Shown in pieces: positions 1 through 10,407 of a DNA stretch of 42,814 nucleotides. The notes below the pieces were generated by a model. That model searched no databases and was not told the DNA's origin. It worked only from the letters and a program-made list of their open reading frames with translations. Both the position numbers and the translations under genes were made by a program. Every line of letters begins with the position of its first letter. Position 1 is the stretch's first letter. Source of the DNA: Fragilaria crotonensis (lineage: Eukaryota; Bacillariophyta; Fragilariophyceae; Fragilariales; Fragilariaceae); NCBI GenBank assembly GCA_022925895.1, contig JAKSYS010000543.1, positions 1 through 42,814 of the forward strand, in the 5' to 3' direction.

Positions 1-8
1 ACAGGCGC

Positions 9-2807
9 ATGGCCTTCTTCGAGTTGATGGCACTTGCTCGTTTGCGCAATCGACAGCGATTCATTTGGTGGTCTGTGATCAACACCGCCATCTTCTACCA
101 AGCGGACGCCCAATCGTTGGTGAGCAATGTTACAAAGCTCTTCGGTCTCACCTGCACCTTTGGTACCTTGATGGACAAGACACTTCCAATGACTGAAGAA
201 GCCTCGTTCCGCCTGCGTGTTCTGGAGGCCTTAAACGATGAGGTTGTTGAGGTTTGTTTTGCCCCTGCTGAGCTCGACAATCGAACTCCTGTTCCGCAAC
301 GATTCAAATTCGTGATTATGGTGTTTGACAACACTCAGAAGAATTATCCTCTTAAATGGCAGCGTGGGGGACACACCTCGTACTTCCTCAAACTCACATC
401 TCGGATGTTCTGGAAACTGAACCAAGGTTTTTGGAAGACACAGGTTGTACCACAGCAGCATGTACCCCTGTCATATGTTGAGCAAGTAATCCCGTCGGCT
501 TTTGGGATGCCACCGTGGGAAGTGTTTGACATTTCGACTTACTTGACGGATCTCTTGGTCAGTCCCCACCAGCTGGAGCTTCCCCCAAACTTGTTGTCGC
601 CACCCGCCACCATCGACTTTACTGGTAAACGTGTTTGTGCCCACGAACGGCTCGTGTTCTATGCTGCTTCTTGTCGTTCTCTGTACCGTCACCTCAGTTT
701 GGCAAACGCAAACGCCTACGAATTCAGGCCATCTGTCATGTCCTCTTCACCAACGGTGGCTTCGGTTTCTGAACGTTTGTCAACGTGTCGTGGAGTGGGT
801 GGCCTCCTACGAACATCACCCTCCTTCCAGCAACGTATGGTTTCTGTTTATCGACCATCTACGCCGAAGCTAGCGCTGCTTGTATTACCAGTGCTCAAGT
901 TTGACGAGACCACACGCCTTGGGATGGCTAACGTTGTTGTGCAGTTGCTGAAGGATGCCTGTTTGTTGGTAGCGTCGGGGAACCCCGATCCCGCCATGCC
1001 CGATTGGGTGGTGCCTGCTGACATTGACAAGCGATATCTACTTGTTGCCGGTGATGGATTATCGCACGAGCGATGGCGGTCCTACAAGAAAGAACTCCTT
1101 GATCTACAGGAGAAGGGTATGAAATATGCTCAGCACTACCTTGTTTGTTCTGAAGTCATCAAGGCACTGGAGCGTTGTATTTTAGTTCCAGGGGATTTGC
1201 ATGCTTCCCTGTTCCACACCCTGGGACCGATCTACACTGTATTTTATGGTGCCTTCATTCAACCATTCCAGGTTGCGCTTGGTTGGAAGCACATTGACTG
1301 GCAGAAGGTAGAGCGCACGTACCAACAATCCTCAATCTTGGCACTGTCAATACTGGTTCGGGTCGAAGTTCGACTGATGGAGAGCTTTGTTCACAGTTTG
1401 AATGAAACTGAAGTTACCGGATATGTCACTCAACGTGACGATGGCGCTTCCCTGATAGCCTTTCTGGTCACTGGGTTTGAAAAATGGATAGTGTCAAAGT
1501 TGGAGAACACCACCGACAAATGGTTTCGCCTGGTCTTAAACTTCTTTGTGCAAAGTCGCGATTATCGCACTGTCCGTGAATCTATTCGGAATGGGGATAC
1601 CGTTATGTTGGAGGTTCTACACCAACGGTTCATATATATTTGGTGTGCTGTGAAGAAGCCTAAATGCTTTGAGAATGGGCTGACAACAACCGAAGAGTTG
1701 TATGCTAATGTGCCATTCTGGGTGCTGCAGATCATTCGTGACAATCGCACAGCTCGACTGTACGATGGTAAGGATCTATACAGTGGTCGTCCCACAGCTC
1801 ACCGTGCAATGGACGAATGCATGGAGATTGTGCAACATAAATATAAGTGCATGAACTTTCCTGGCAACGAAGATTCCTTCTATCGACACTCCTTCAACAT
1901 GTCGTTTGCACACAAGGCCGGGACGTTTGGGTACCACCAGTACTCATACCGGTACGATGTCGAGAGTATGGACGACTACAATAGTGGCGAATCGAAAGGG
2001 GATTGTGACAAGGCAGACCAAGGGCGGAAGAAGAAAGCAACTGTTGTCCCCAAGCGAACCCAGGAGAAGAAGCTCATTGATGAGATTCTCACGCTATCGG
2101 AAGTTATGATAGAAGACGGCGGGGCACGTGAATTGGATCCAAATCGCATCTGGAAGGTGCTTTCGCAAACGACCACTGTGTTGGACAAACGAGGGTCAAC
2201 ACCAGACAGAATGGAGAATGACGATGAGAATGAAGAAGGACTTGCCAATTCTGGAATTGCATCAGACCTTGAGGAATTGAGAACACGCGTACGAGCAACC
2301 AGACCTGACAACCAAGGTAGGGTTGAGGTGTCAGAGAGTCTGGACCACGTCGATAACGTGGCATTATCAACAGGGATGATTGACGATGAGGCCGATGTGG
2401 TGGATGTGGAGGTGGATGAACAAGGACTGGCGGACAACAGTGGACCTGGCAGCGATGAAACAGAAACTGTTGAGACAGGCGTAGAGCAGGACACCTCGAC
2501 AGAGGAAGAGGTGATGGTTGGAAAGAACGCTCGGAAAGTGAAGAAGGTAGCTCTCAGTCCACTGGCGACTGTGGATCTACATGAAGTGGGCAGAGCAAAG
2601 ATGATATCGATGGATTTACCAGCTCGACGGTATCGTCGAAAGATGCGAGAGGAACGGGAAAGAAAAGCATTGCACCAAAACCTATATGAATTCATGAATG
2701 GACTTACAAGTGAGACAGGTACATTGATGAACGAGTTGGAAGATGGGTCAAAGAGTAGAGAGTTGCGAGGTCGGTTCGACATTGCCAAACAGTTACGCAA
2801 CACCTAG
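9..2807 (+). CDS. DUF6589-like protein, probable mobile-element protein (5' end may be cut by the window)
   Basis: This is an uninterrupted frame of 932 codons. The ATG at 9 is the first in the window, but the two codons before it are open, so the true start may lie upstream. Residues 340-620 resemble the DUF6589 family of fungal and protist transposon-like proteins as I recall it: a GD-G-S-ER motif (D349), a PGDLH motif (D396, H398) followed by a hydrophobic helix, then a 'sRDY..vResIrnGD' block and a 'grPtahraMDEcmE' block near residue 600. The last 270 residues are charged and low in complexity (Asp/Glu-rich, then a basic RRYRRKMREERERK segment), as in DNA- or chromatin-binding tails. No signal peptide or membrane segment is seen. 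The 3' end lies 60 bp from the convergent helicase gene. The family assignment comes from motif memory. No biochemical function can be given. Confidence 0.6.
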   Translation: MAFFELMALARLRNRQRFIWWSVINTAIFYQADAQSLVSNVTKLFGLTCTFGTLMDKTLPMTEEASFRLRVLEALNDEVVEVCFAPAELDNRTPVPQRFKFVIMVFDNTQKNYPLKWQRGGHTSYFLKLTSRMFWKLNQGFWKTQVVPQQHVPLSYVEQVIPSAFGMPPWEVFDISTYLTDLLVSPHQLELPPNLLSPPATIDFTGKRVCAHERLVFYAASCRSLYRHLSLANANAYEFRPSVMSSSPTVASVSERLSTCRGVGGLLRTSPSFQQRMVSVYRPSTPKLALLVLPVLKFDETTRLGMANVVVQLLKDACLLVASGNPDPAMPDWVVPADIDKRYLLVAGDGLSHERWRSYKKELLDLQEKGMKYAQHYLVCSEVIKALERCILVPGDLHASLFHTLGPIYTVFYGAFIQPFQVALGWKHIDWQKVERTYQQSSILALSILVRVEVRLMESFVHSLNETEVTGYVTQRDDGASLIAFLVTGFEKWIVSKLENTTDKWFRLVLNFFVQSRDYRTVRESIRNGDTVMLEVLHQRFIYIWCAVKKPKCFENGLTTTEELYANVPFWVLQIIRDNRTARLYDGKDLYSGRPTAHRAMDECMEIVQHKYKCMNFPGNEDSFYRHSFNMSFAHKAGTFGYHQYSYRYDVESMDDYNSGESKGDCDKADQGRKKKATVVPKRTQEKKLIDEILTLSEVMIEDGGARELDPNRIWKVLSQTTTVLDKRGSTPDRMENDDENEEGLANSGIASDLEELRTRVRATRPDNQGRVEVSESLDHVDNVALSTGMIDDEADVVDVEVDEQGLADNSGPGSDETETVETGVEQDTSTEEEVMVGKNARKVKKVALSPLATVDLHEVGRAKMISMDLPARRYRRKMREERERKALHQNLYEFMNGLTSETGTLMNELEDGSKSRELRGRFDIAKQLRNT

Positions 2808-2867
2808 TAACAATATCTAGAAGAGTTTATCAAAAACACGTGTTCAAGGTACATCGTCGATTGGTGG

Positions 2868-4842
2868 TTACAAGGGTTGTGTTGTTGGAAGGCGATCCCA
2901 CATGGAGTCGTCAGTGAACAATGGTGAACAATCAGGGGGAGGGGAAAGAGGAATCCAAGCCACAAGTTTGGAAATTTGCTTGGTTGCATTGGCTTGATCC
3001 TCAGAAGTGTCGTCGGGAATGCATTGAACAATATGACAAATCCGAATCATTCGGACAGCCAAGAGGAGCATGAGAAGTCGTTTCACAACAGCCTTAGTTG
3101 GTTTTGCAGTAGCGTTGGAAGCAAACATAATCTTTTGGCAATCTGGATAATTGCATATCGCAGTAATCAATGTTTCGTTGCCATCTAAAGTAGGTTCAAG
3201 AAGCCGGTTCTCTCCAAAGAACAGATCAAGAAGTACAGCCTCCACTCCTGATCGAACCATGGGTTTGAAAGAGGCATGAACGGCCCCACCATCTAGACAG
3301 TACTGACAATGTGTTTGGCATGGGGTGAGCGTTAACGAAGATGGGTCTGTGAATGGGTTGGAGAGGCGACGCTCAAGAATACAATGCTGACAATCACGAG
3401 GGAGAACAAAGAACTCCAGCACTTCCAAGAACTCGTCAAGCTGTTGATTGGTGTATTCAATGAGCGTAATACGAAGTGATGCGAAGTCATGGATGTCAAT
3501 ACCCGCACCGCTCTGACCTTTGTATGCCCGAGTTACCAAATAGAGATAATCGTCTAAGTCAAAGCAAACCCAGTAGAAGTCTTCGGATCCGTCGGCACCT
3601 GGACGCCGCCCAGCACGACCTTTCTCTTGGAGAATGCAAAGAATGTTAGTTGGCATGTCGGACGAGAAGACCAAGTGAATGGAATCAGAGTCCCAACCAG
3701 CTGCGCCAAGAGAACGAGTGACGCTACAACCAACAGGCTTGAAGTTATGTAGAGAACTAGCAGGAAGGCTAGTAGGATTCAGAAATAACTCGGTTCTATG
3801 GAACTTCTGTTCCTTAGAGTAGGGACCGACAATGGTGATAATGTCACCGGAGAGATTGTGGGCGTCGAGATATGCAGTGATACCATCGCGAGCTCGCTCT
3901 ACATTGACACAGCGATTGCTGTAGTAGATGAACTTTTGTTGGTTGATTGTCAGAGCATCGATCATGGGCTTGAAGAGACGAATCGGCTGTGCATGAGGTT
4001 GGAAGTGAATGGTCTGCCGACGACACTGCATACCAAGAGCATCAGGCCAGAAGATATCCGCCGCATCGAAACGCAAGCCTGTAATGGACTCGAATTGGTG
4101 GAGAAGAGACTTGGTTGCACTTGCAGTCATGACTAGAACAGGACAGATGGTTTCGTTGCCATAAGCCTGATTGCTAGGTTGTCCAAGAAGCAACTTCGAG
4201 AACAAGACAGACTTCAAGGCGAGGAACTCCTTTCGGAAGTAGAGACCGAACTCGCAGAACAGATGCGCCTCGTCGACGCAAACTAGGCGAAGGAGATTCA
4301 AACTCAAGAGCCTATCAATAAAAACAATTGATGCTGGTCTATCGGTCAACATCTGAGGAGAGCAGAATATAACAACGCTAACGCTAGACGCATTATGTAT
4401 TATTCTGTCTTCGATGTCGGCGATGTTGTCGGCATGCTTGTACTGGTCATAATGGACAACAACAGTACCAGAGGAAACCTTGCGACTCTTGAGCTTGTAG
4501 GCTTGATCGGAATTGAGAGCCAGCAGCGGAGCGATAGACAAGGTGATGCCTGGCTCGCCCGATGCAAAGGCGTCACGAACAGCACTCTTACCGCCACCAG
4601 TGGGTTGGCAGAGAAACACAGGACGACACTTGACGTTGGAAGAGAGTTGCTGGAAGAGGTGAGTCAACACCTCTTTTTGGAAAGGAAATGGCTTGTAGCC
4701 AAAGAGCTCGTCGAACGCGGTATCGGCAAGCTGACCTGCAAGTTCGGAGATACGAGCGCTGCGAAAGAAGGAAGAGAGAAGGCAACGGTGAGTCGAAGCG
4801 TCGAAAACGATAAGGGAGAAGGCGAGAAACGACGTACCTCAT
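2868..4842 (-). CDS. RecQ-like DNA helicase (two exons, tiny first exon)
   Basis: This is an ATP-dependent superfamily 2 helicase of RecQ type, which would unwind DNA 3' to 5' in the nucleus. The main frame reads QPTGGGKS (motif I, about residues 53-60), VDEAH (motif II, about 163-167), MTASAT (motif III), CSVTRSLGAAGWDS (motif V) and QEKGRAGR (motif VI, about 379-386). A Cys cluster (CQHC, then C..HCQYC) follows, like the RecQ zinc domain. The long frame lacks an ATG. A 5-nt exon ATGAG (4838-4842), a 79-bp intron (4759-4837, GTACGT..TTTCGCAG) and exon 2 from 4758 restore MSARISELAG followed by FGYKPFPFQ, the usual RecQ N-terminal motif, giving 631 residues. The gene is convergent with the DUF6589-like gene, and both frames are clean. 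It could be a host RecQ, but the short C-terminus without a clear HRDC domain and the partner gene favour a transposon-borne helicase. Confidence 0.85.
4759..4837 (-). other. Intron of the RecQ-like gene, directly after the start codon
   Basis: On the minus strand the donor is GAG^GTACGT and the acceptor TTTCGCAG^C. The phase matches exactly: AG from exon 1 plus C from exon 2 gives Ser, and translation then reads into the conserved FGYKPFPFQ segment. The splice junction is inferred from sequence only. Confidence 0.7.
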
Positions 4843-5090
4843 GAAGCGTAATTAGTGATGGGCGAAAAACACGGTATCTTTTGGTGTTCACTAAATTGGC
4901 GATTGTGTGCTACCCTACAACAAGATATTCTATCCCGCAAGCCAGGCGGTATCAAGTGGGGAAAGAGAAGGTGATGGTGAGTCGAAGCGTCGAAAACGAA
5001 CGAGTAGAAGTCGAGAACGACGTACCTGACGATCAGGGATGAGCGATGACTACGGTATTTGCGTGAGTTGAGACATTCGGCGATTTGAGG
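4771..5090. repeat. Direct repeat of about 130 bp in the helicase 5' leader
   Basis: Two diverged copies lie at about 4771-4902 and 4960-5090. They share the 20-nt core AGTCGAAGCGTCGAAAACGA (4791-4810 and near 4981), an ACGTACCT block (a splice donor on the minus strand) and a tail ending in GGCGATT. The copy nearer the gene contains the start codon and intron donor. The distal copy keeps the donor-like site but has no ATG beside it. It may be a duplicated promoter or leader, or a subterminal repeat of an element carrying the helicase. The Copia target duplication begins just past the distal copy. Confidence 0.6.
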
Positions 5091-5096
5091 CTTAGC

Positions 5097-5439
5097 TGTT
5101 GTTAATCCGATTCGACCACAATACTATGAGGCCCTGAACCTTGTATTTGTCTTGTAGTGATTCTAACGGAGATACTAATGACAAGTAATGAAGTCAATCA
5201 AACTCACTCTTTACTCACTGGATTGTTTCGAAAGAATGATCTTTCGAAACACTTTATTATTCTTGCTATTCTTGCTGACCACACGTTCGTTAGGATCATT
5301 CCTGACCCTACCTTTTACGACGTCAGCCCACGAGACAGATGATGTCTCTCCGGTATCTATAGTTCCTCGTGTATGGTTACTGGCACTGTCACTCATGTAC
5401 TCGTTCATACCTAGGTCCGGTCGTTCTTTATTTCCAACA
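5097..5439 (-). repeat. 3' LTR (sense) of the Copia element
   Basis: It begins TGTTG and ends CAACA, and is 343 bp long. It matches the other LTR at 341 of 343 positions by eye, with no indels. On the minus strand it carries AATAAA (5253-5258), placed directly before the palindrome at 5225-5250. Confidence 0.95.
5225..5250. promoter_or_regulatory. Perfect 11-bp inverted repeat inside the LTR
   Basis: The arms GTTTCGAAAGA and TCTTTCGAAAC flank a 4-nt ATGA loop. The same structure is at 10960-10985 in the other LTR. On the sense (minus) strand AATAAA lies just upstream, so the hairpin sits where the transcript 3' end and the R region would be expected. Confidence 0.7.
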
Positions 5440-5448
5440 CGCTCCTCG
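5440..5448 (-). other. Weak candidate polypurine tract
   Basis: On the sense strand CGAGGAGCG directly abuts the 3' LTR. The position fits a plus-strand primer, but the purine run is short and interrupted. Confidence 0.3.
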
Positions 5449-5797
5449 GTCGGCATAGGTTGGGTGATGGCGAGAGTGTTCATGTGTTTGTAGCCCATGA
5501 TAACGTCCCGGAATTTCTTGAACAAAGCGCCTTGTAAAGGTTTAGTAAAAAAATCACCAACCATCTGTAGCGTTGGACAATGGCGGATAGTCATACCCTC
5601 GGTCTTGATCCGATCTTTCATCCAGAAGTATCGGATGTCAATGTGCCTGGACTTGGGACCGGCAGACATGCGTCCATTCGTCTCCAGCTTAATGGCACTT
5701 TCGTTATCCTGTTCGAGGATGTTCTCCTCAACCTTATAGCCCTGCGCCTCAAGGAAATTCTTCACCCAGATCGTATTCGGCAGGTAGTCACTCGCTC

Positions 5798-6085
5798 CTA
5801 CAAATTCAGCCTCGGTTGAGCTCTTTGTGTTGAGTTTCTGTTTCGTGGACTTACACAATATCCCACCCCGTCCGAGTGACAAAGTTCCCCAGTGTGGCTT
5901 CGCATATCTGGATGCACAGCATAGGAAGCATCTACCCATGTGCGGAGTCGATTCAAATCATCGGCGCCGATGGTGTACTCGATGTCCATGGATCCGCTGA
6001 TGTATTCCAGAACGCGTTTAAGTTTCAATTGGTCTTGCACCGTGCTTTTGGAAACTCGGGTACAGAGGAATGCGATGGCCAACAA
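5798..6085 (-). pseudogene. Copia segment linking RT to RNase H
   Basis: This frame continues the polyprotein after RT: LAIAFLCTRVSKST, then RVLEYISGSMD, then WVDASYAVHPDMRSHTG, which holds the first RNase H Asp. It starts in a different frame from the upstream RT. The break lies near 6095-6105, where the RT frame reads AKLLYVSY and the expected continuation 'RARVDLLLAIAF' is one base out of register. Confidence 0.75.
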
Positions 6086-7743
6086 CAGATCAACTCTTGC
6101 ACGTAGGATACGTACAGAAGCTTAGCGGACACACTGTGAAATGCCTCGCTTTCTTTCTTGCCCAGTCGCTTCGACTTCTCGTCTACTTCAAACAGGTTGC
6201 CATTCGCTGGCGTGGAAGCGGGTCTGGAAATAACTAGGCCTGACTCTGCAATAGCCTCGCTCAGGTAATCCTTCATCGTAATGATCGCGGTCTTCTCGTC
6301 GGTATATCGGATCTTCATTCCCAAGAAAACGTGTTCGCGACCTCTGGTGACCGTCATTTTATCAAACCGCCCCTCGATCTTGTGGATAATGTCGGTGACG
6401 ACATCGGGATCAACATGTGAGATTTTCATGTCGTCGACGTACCAGGCCACGGTGCACTGTTTTCCGTCAATCAAGCAGTTTGCGACGCATGGGTCATATG
6501 GATTCAGTTCGAAACCCATGTCTTTCAGGTTTTCAACAAATAACTTATACCATAATAGGGCCGATTTCACGCACCCGTAAAGTGCTTTGATAAGTCGGAC
6601 GTACAGTACTTCAACCCCGTTTTCCATTGTCACGAATTTCTCATGTTCGGGGTTCAATTGGCAGAGGATTCTGACCGACGCTCCTACGAACTTCATAATC
6701 ACAAAATCATCCATGAGGGCCTTCAGGTACGCACCGACCACGTCTGCGGTGGCCACGTCTCGAGCCTCGAAAGCTTCGATGATGATAGTCAGCATCAACG
6801 CATCGGTTGAAACGGTAGGGGAGGCGGTTTCGGACTTGTCGTAAAGGTTGCGTTGTGACCGTCCATCGGCGCATGTGCGACTTTTGAGCACTCCGTTTCG
6901 CTTCTCTTTGAATGTGTTTAGTGCCCGGATTGCTGCTTTCATCTGTTCCCTCGTGAGTTTTGAAGGGTCAAGCACTTCGTAGGCATCTAGGTCCTCCAGT
7001 TGCGAGAGTTCGGTCATGAGTGCAGCCTCGGCTGCCTTTCCGTGTTTGCGTAGACCAGCGCGTTCCGACATTTGTGTGCACGTAGTGGCCATGTGCATGA
7101 GCACGAAGTTGAATGCGAAACGTTGTCTGTCGTCCATGTTGATCAGTGATGCCTTCGTTAGCGCTTTCTGTAGCAGTTGTGTAGGAGGGTAGTAGGATTG
7201 TCCACCATGTGGGGCATCAATCGCGTCTTTGAAGGTGCCGCGGGTCACGGTCCTTGGTCGTAAGTAGTACGGTGGCACGCGTTCATCCGCGTGGTCCGCT
7301 CCTGTGTCGTGATCCGCTCCTTCATCTTGACCGTCTTCAGCGGGTTCGGGTGCGTTTGCGTTTGCGAGGTGTTCGGCCTCGTCTTCTGCAAATAGTTCGG
7401 CTTCGGCCGTTGGGTTCTCGTCAAGACTCCCAGCAGGGTGTTCTGAGTCGTCATCGAAAGGGTCGATGTCATCCTCATCATCAAAAGGGACAACGTCATC
7501 CTCATCGTCCTCGTTATCGGTACTGTCGGCGGCATCATTCGCTCCTTGGTCCGGGACAGCGGGGCCATCAAACAGGGGGGCGTCGACAGGGGCATAGAGA
7601 TCGTCAAGCTCGTGGAGGTCGATCGGGTCGTAATCGAGCGCGTCGAACGGGTCGTCAGCAGGGACGACGGTGGGGAGGGCGTAATCGACGTCATATTCTG
7701 TGTCATCGATGGGGTGATCGACGCCATTCGATGACGAAGCCAC
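6025..7743 (-). pseudogene. Copia reverse transcriptase segment
   Basis: This 572-codon frame begins with an Asp/Glu-rich linker (HPIDDTEYDVDYAL and further acidic runs) and the typical pre-RT stretch PPYYLRPR. The RT palm follows: ATADVVGAYLKA (first catalytic Asp), KALYGCVKSALLWYKL, DPCVANC and WYVDDMKISH (YVDD catalytic pair near 6431-6442), then KIEGRFDKMTVTRG and FLGMKI. These are standard Copia RT motifs and no catalytic residue appears lost. The upstream join to integrase is broken by a TGA at about 7753, where the expected PLIQERG sequence is one base out of frame at a C-run. Confidence 0.9.
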
Positions 7744-7804
7744 GCTCCTGGATCAGGGACGGCCTTCGTGGAGGGCCAGGGCCTCGACACGTGCGATGGC
7801 GGTG

Positions 7805-9019
7805 TCAGGCGTGGGCAGGACGGTCCATTGGTGGCGGGAGATGAGCGCCGGAGGCGAGAGAGGAAGTAGTAATCTCCTTGCGCATTTCCGGTGGGGCTGA
7901 GGGCGATAGCACCCAAAGAGCGACTGCGGGAGTGTTGGATGGAGCGTTTTCTTCAAAGACTTGCACATACGTCCCAAATTCCAAACGCATTGCGTGATAA
8001 TCGGGGCTAGCAGACCCGGTGACGATGGTCGCGGGACTCATCGTGGACGAGATGCCGTTGGCACGAGGGAATTGGTTGAGACAGCGGACGGAGTCGGAGA
8101 CCATGTGGGTGATCATGATACGGGGAAGTCGCTTGAAAGGGAGGCCATGTACGCTAGAACGGAGACGCTCCTTAATCGTTCGGATAGAACGTTCGATTTC
8201 ACCGACGTGACTGTCGGTGGTCACGATATTCATTTCTGTGGGACGTAGTTCCTCCCGGATACATTCGAATTCGCTATCTGCATGGACGTCACAGACGGTC
8301 AGGCCCCGGGACTGGTAGAGACTGATGACGGTCGAGACTTCTTGGAGGATCGTCTTGTGGGTACGGTCGGCGACCTGGCTGACGGTCCGGAAACCGATAC
8401 CACGCGAGATCGTGTGTAGGAAAGCTATTCCTTGCACAAAAAAGAAGTCGACGCAGAGCGTGACGTTGCAGTGATGTTCTGCGATTGGTGGAGGAAGTGG
8501 TACGGCCTCGAAGGTGGGCGCCCTCGGTGCCGCTGCTCCTCGGGTTGTCTTACCCTTGAGGGTGGCTACGTCGGGGCCATAGATGAGCAAAGCGCGATGT
8601 GCGTCATCAGGAGTCACGGGGCAGTTTCGGATCTGTTGCTTGATCAGAATAGAACGGAATTCGGCTTCGTCAGGGCGCCCGATCTTTCGGTATAGGTCGC
8701 GAGCGACGTCGGCAGCAGAGATCTGTCGACGTGAGAACAGCTTCTTCTGGTTTGCTACAGTCGATACCATGGTGTAGGCTGCAACATTATCGCTAATAGT
8801 GGGGCTGTTACGGACTGCCGTATCATAAACGTAGAGGCCAGAGCCGTGTTCGACAAATTTCATGATACTGCCGTCGAGGCGATGCACACACAACGCGGGT
8901 TCGGTAGAGGTGTCTAGGGTCACGCGACAAACCTTTCTGACGTCGGCTAGTGACAGGATGTTTGCAATCGATTGTGGATTATACCACACAATACCCAGGT
9001 TGTGGAAATCGCCGACCAT
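7805..9019 (-). pseudogene. Copia integrase segment
   Basis: The frame opens with NMVGDFHNLGIVWYNP, the post-protease region common in Copia, then the pre-integrase stretch ARDLYRKIGRPDEAEF with PDDAHRALLIYGPD. The catalytic core shows Asp in TLCVDFFFVQGIAF, Asp in VHADSEFE and Glu in HVGEIERSIRTIKER, so the DDE triad is present. The frame then slips. 'NTPAVALW' should continue as 'RSLGAIALSPTGNAQGDYYFLS', which is found one frame over (about 7860-7916), and 'ISRHQWTVLPTPDTAIARVEALALHEG' lies in the third frame (7753-7850). Confidence 0.88.
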
Positions 9020-9045
9020 ATTTGAGTCCTGGTGCCCTCCATTCG

Positions 9046-10407
9046 TTAGGCGCGCAATGTGTGAGTGCTCTTACGTATGTTGGTAAGCATGGAGGCATTG
9101 TTGAACACGGAGATGGTCGATTGGGAATCAAGTAGAATCCACTCTGGGTTGATTCGGAAGCATCGGCCTGCGCCATCATGTACGCATACTGCGTCAGGGT
9201 AGTGCCGCCGACGGATGTGGTTGCAGTCCCCTCGGGGCAGTTCGACGCATAGTGTCCAACGCTGTGACATTGATAGCATTCGATGCCATCGTGTGAGGCC
9301 GTTGTTGCCTGCCACCGATCCTTGTTGAGCGAAAGTCATTCCGCTCCCCGTGTCGGACCTGGTAGTGCCCGTCGCATTGGGGGCAGCCTGTTGTTGTCTG
9401 GGTCTCGTCGTGTTCTCCGGCGTGCGATAATTGACGAGCAGATTATATGCTGCAGTCACGTTGGATGGATACTCATCACGCCCCATCGCGTATTGATTGG
9501 AGAGGTGAGCTACGAGGGTTCCGTATCTGGAAGGATCGGATCCAGTGATCAATGCGATCGCCAACGTCTTTTCATAGGCTCTGGAGCGTCGATCGTCATT
9601 GGTGACTGCTGTCCCGTCTTCATTCACAGCAGGGATTAGTTTGTAGTTCACGGCGATGGTGCCGCCGTGATGATCAATCGTCACAGCCCATGCGCGGAGG
9701 TCTTCCAAGTATGAGGCTGGCGATTGTCCTACCTGTTGCTTGCAGTTCAGGAAACTGCGTTGGGCGTTCATGATGGAGATGAAACCATTTTTCTTCTCGT
9801 CGAATTGCAAGGTGATGGAACGAATCTGTTGGAGGAGCCAGAAGCAGTTGTTGATCTTCGTCTCGGATTTGAACTCCGTGAGGGACTTGAGTTTGTCCTT
9901 CATGGCTTCGCTACACTGGCCGAGTACAACGGCTTGTATAGTGGCAAGGTTTCCCTTGAATGCGCTCTTCCTCTTGACGAACTCACGTAGCTCCTGGTCC
10001 CAGATGGCCTTTTCCACGATGCTGGCTTCAGGGTCAAGTTCCACGGGCATTTCGAGCTGTGGGTTTTCCATCTCTTCCGAGAAGAGCGGAGTCAGATCCT
10101 CGGCGAACTTCAGGTTCTTCTTAACGTAGGCCTCGAGTGCTTCGCGCGTCTTTGCGAACTGACGTCGATCAGTTTGCTCCTCGAAGCATTCGAACACATT
10201 GGCGTTCATGCCCTCTGTGTCACCTTTGAAACCAGTTCGTGCTGGGCGGTTGTTTCCCCTTCCGCCTTGGGTGCGGTTATTGATGCGGTTTCCTCTTCCT
10301 CGATTGTTTCCTCGACCCGCCTGCCCGTTCCCGTTACTGGGTCCGGTCGCTCTGCTTGCGGCTTCCGTGACCCCGCTGATGGTCGAGTTGGCGACGGAGC
10401 TACTCAT
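9046..10407 (-). pseudogene. Copia Gag with zinc knuckle and protease, frame-broken
   Basis: The ATG at 10407 overlaps the stop of the leader ORF (ATGA). The N-terminus is rich in Arg, Gly and Asn (RGNNRGRGNRINNR, an RNA-binding style tail), followed by a helical Gag core. The CCHC knuckle (C-YQ-C-HSVG-H-YASN-C, 9237-9277) is read in a frame shifted from the main ORF, entered near 9285. The frame then returns near 9155 for the aspartic protease motif ILLDSQST (about 9115-9135) and FNNASMLTNIRKS. A further slip near 9050 separates this from the integrase frame. All domains are present, but three frame changes separate them. Confidence 0.85.

Larger units (their letters stand above)
5211..5939 (-). 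pseudogene. Copia RNase H domain and C-terminal tail running into the LTR
   Basis: The frame carries Copia RNase H features: STEAEF (conserved Glu), the EQDNESAI block (conserved Asp) and KSRHIDIRYFWMKD, then the common Copia ending of the form GDFFTKPLQG. It stays open for another 75 residues or so past the internal/LTR border at 5440 and stops at 5211 inside the LTR. The preceding part of the domain (VDASYAVHPD) is in a different frame (5798-6085). The junction lies near a C4 run at about 5888, where one missing base would join 'HTG' to 'GTLS'. Confidence 0.8.

Noticed and set aside
1976-2803. Minus-strand ORF of 275 codons opposite the DUF6589-like gene
   Set aside because: Ser/Thr-rich antisense shadow of the acidic C-terminal region, with no recognisable motifs.
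7254-7844. Plus-strand Arg-rich ORF of 196 codons
   Set aside because: Antisense shadow of the acidic linker between Copia integrase and RT.
9046-9300. Programmed ribosomal frameshift as the cause of the Gag zinc-knuckle frame change
   Set aside because: The frame leaves and later returns within about 130 nt and many other breaks exist. No slippery heptamer with a downstream structure is evident.
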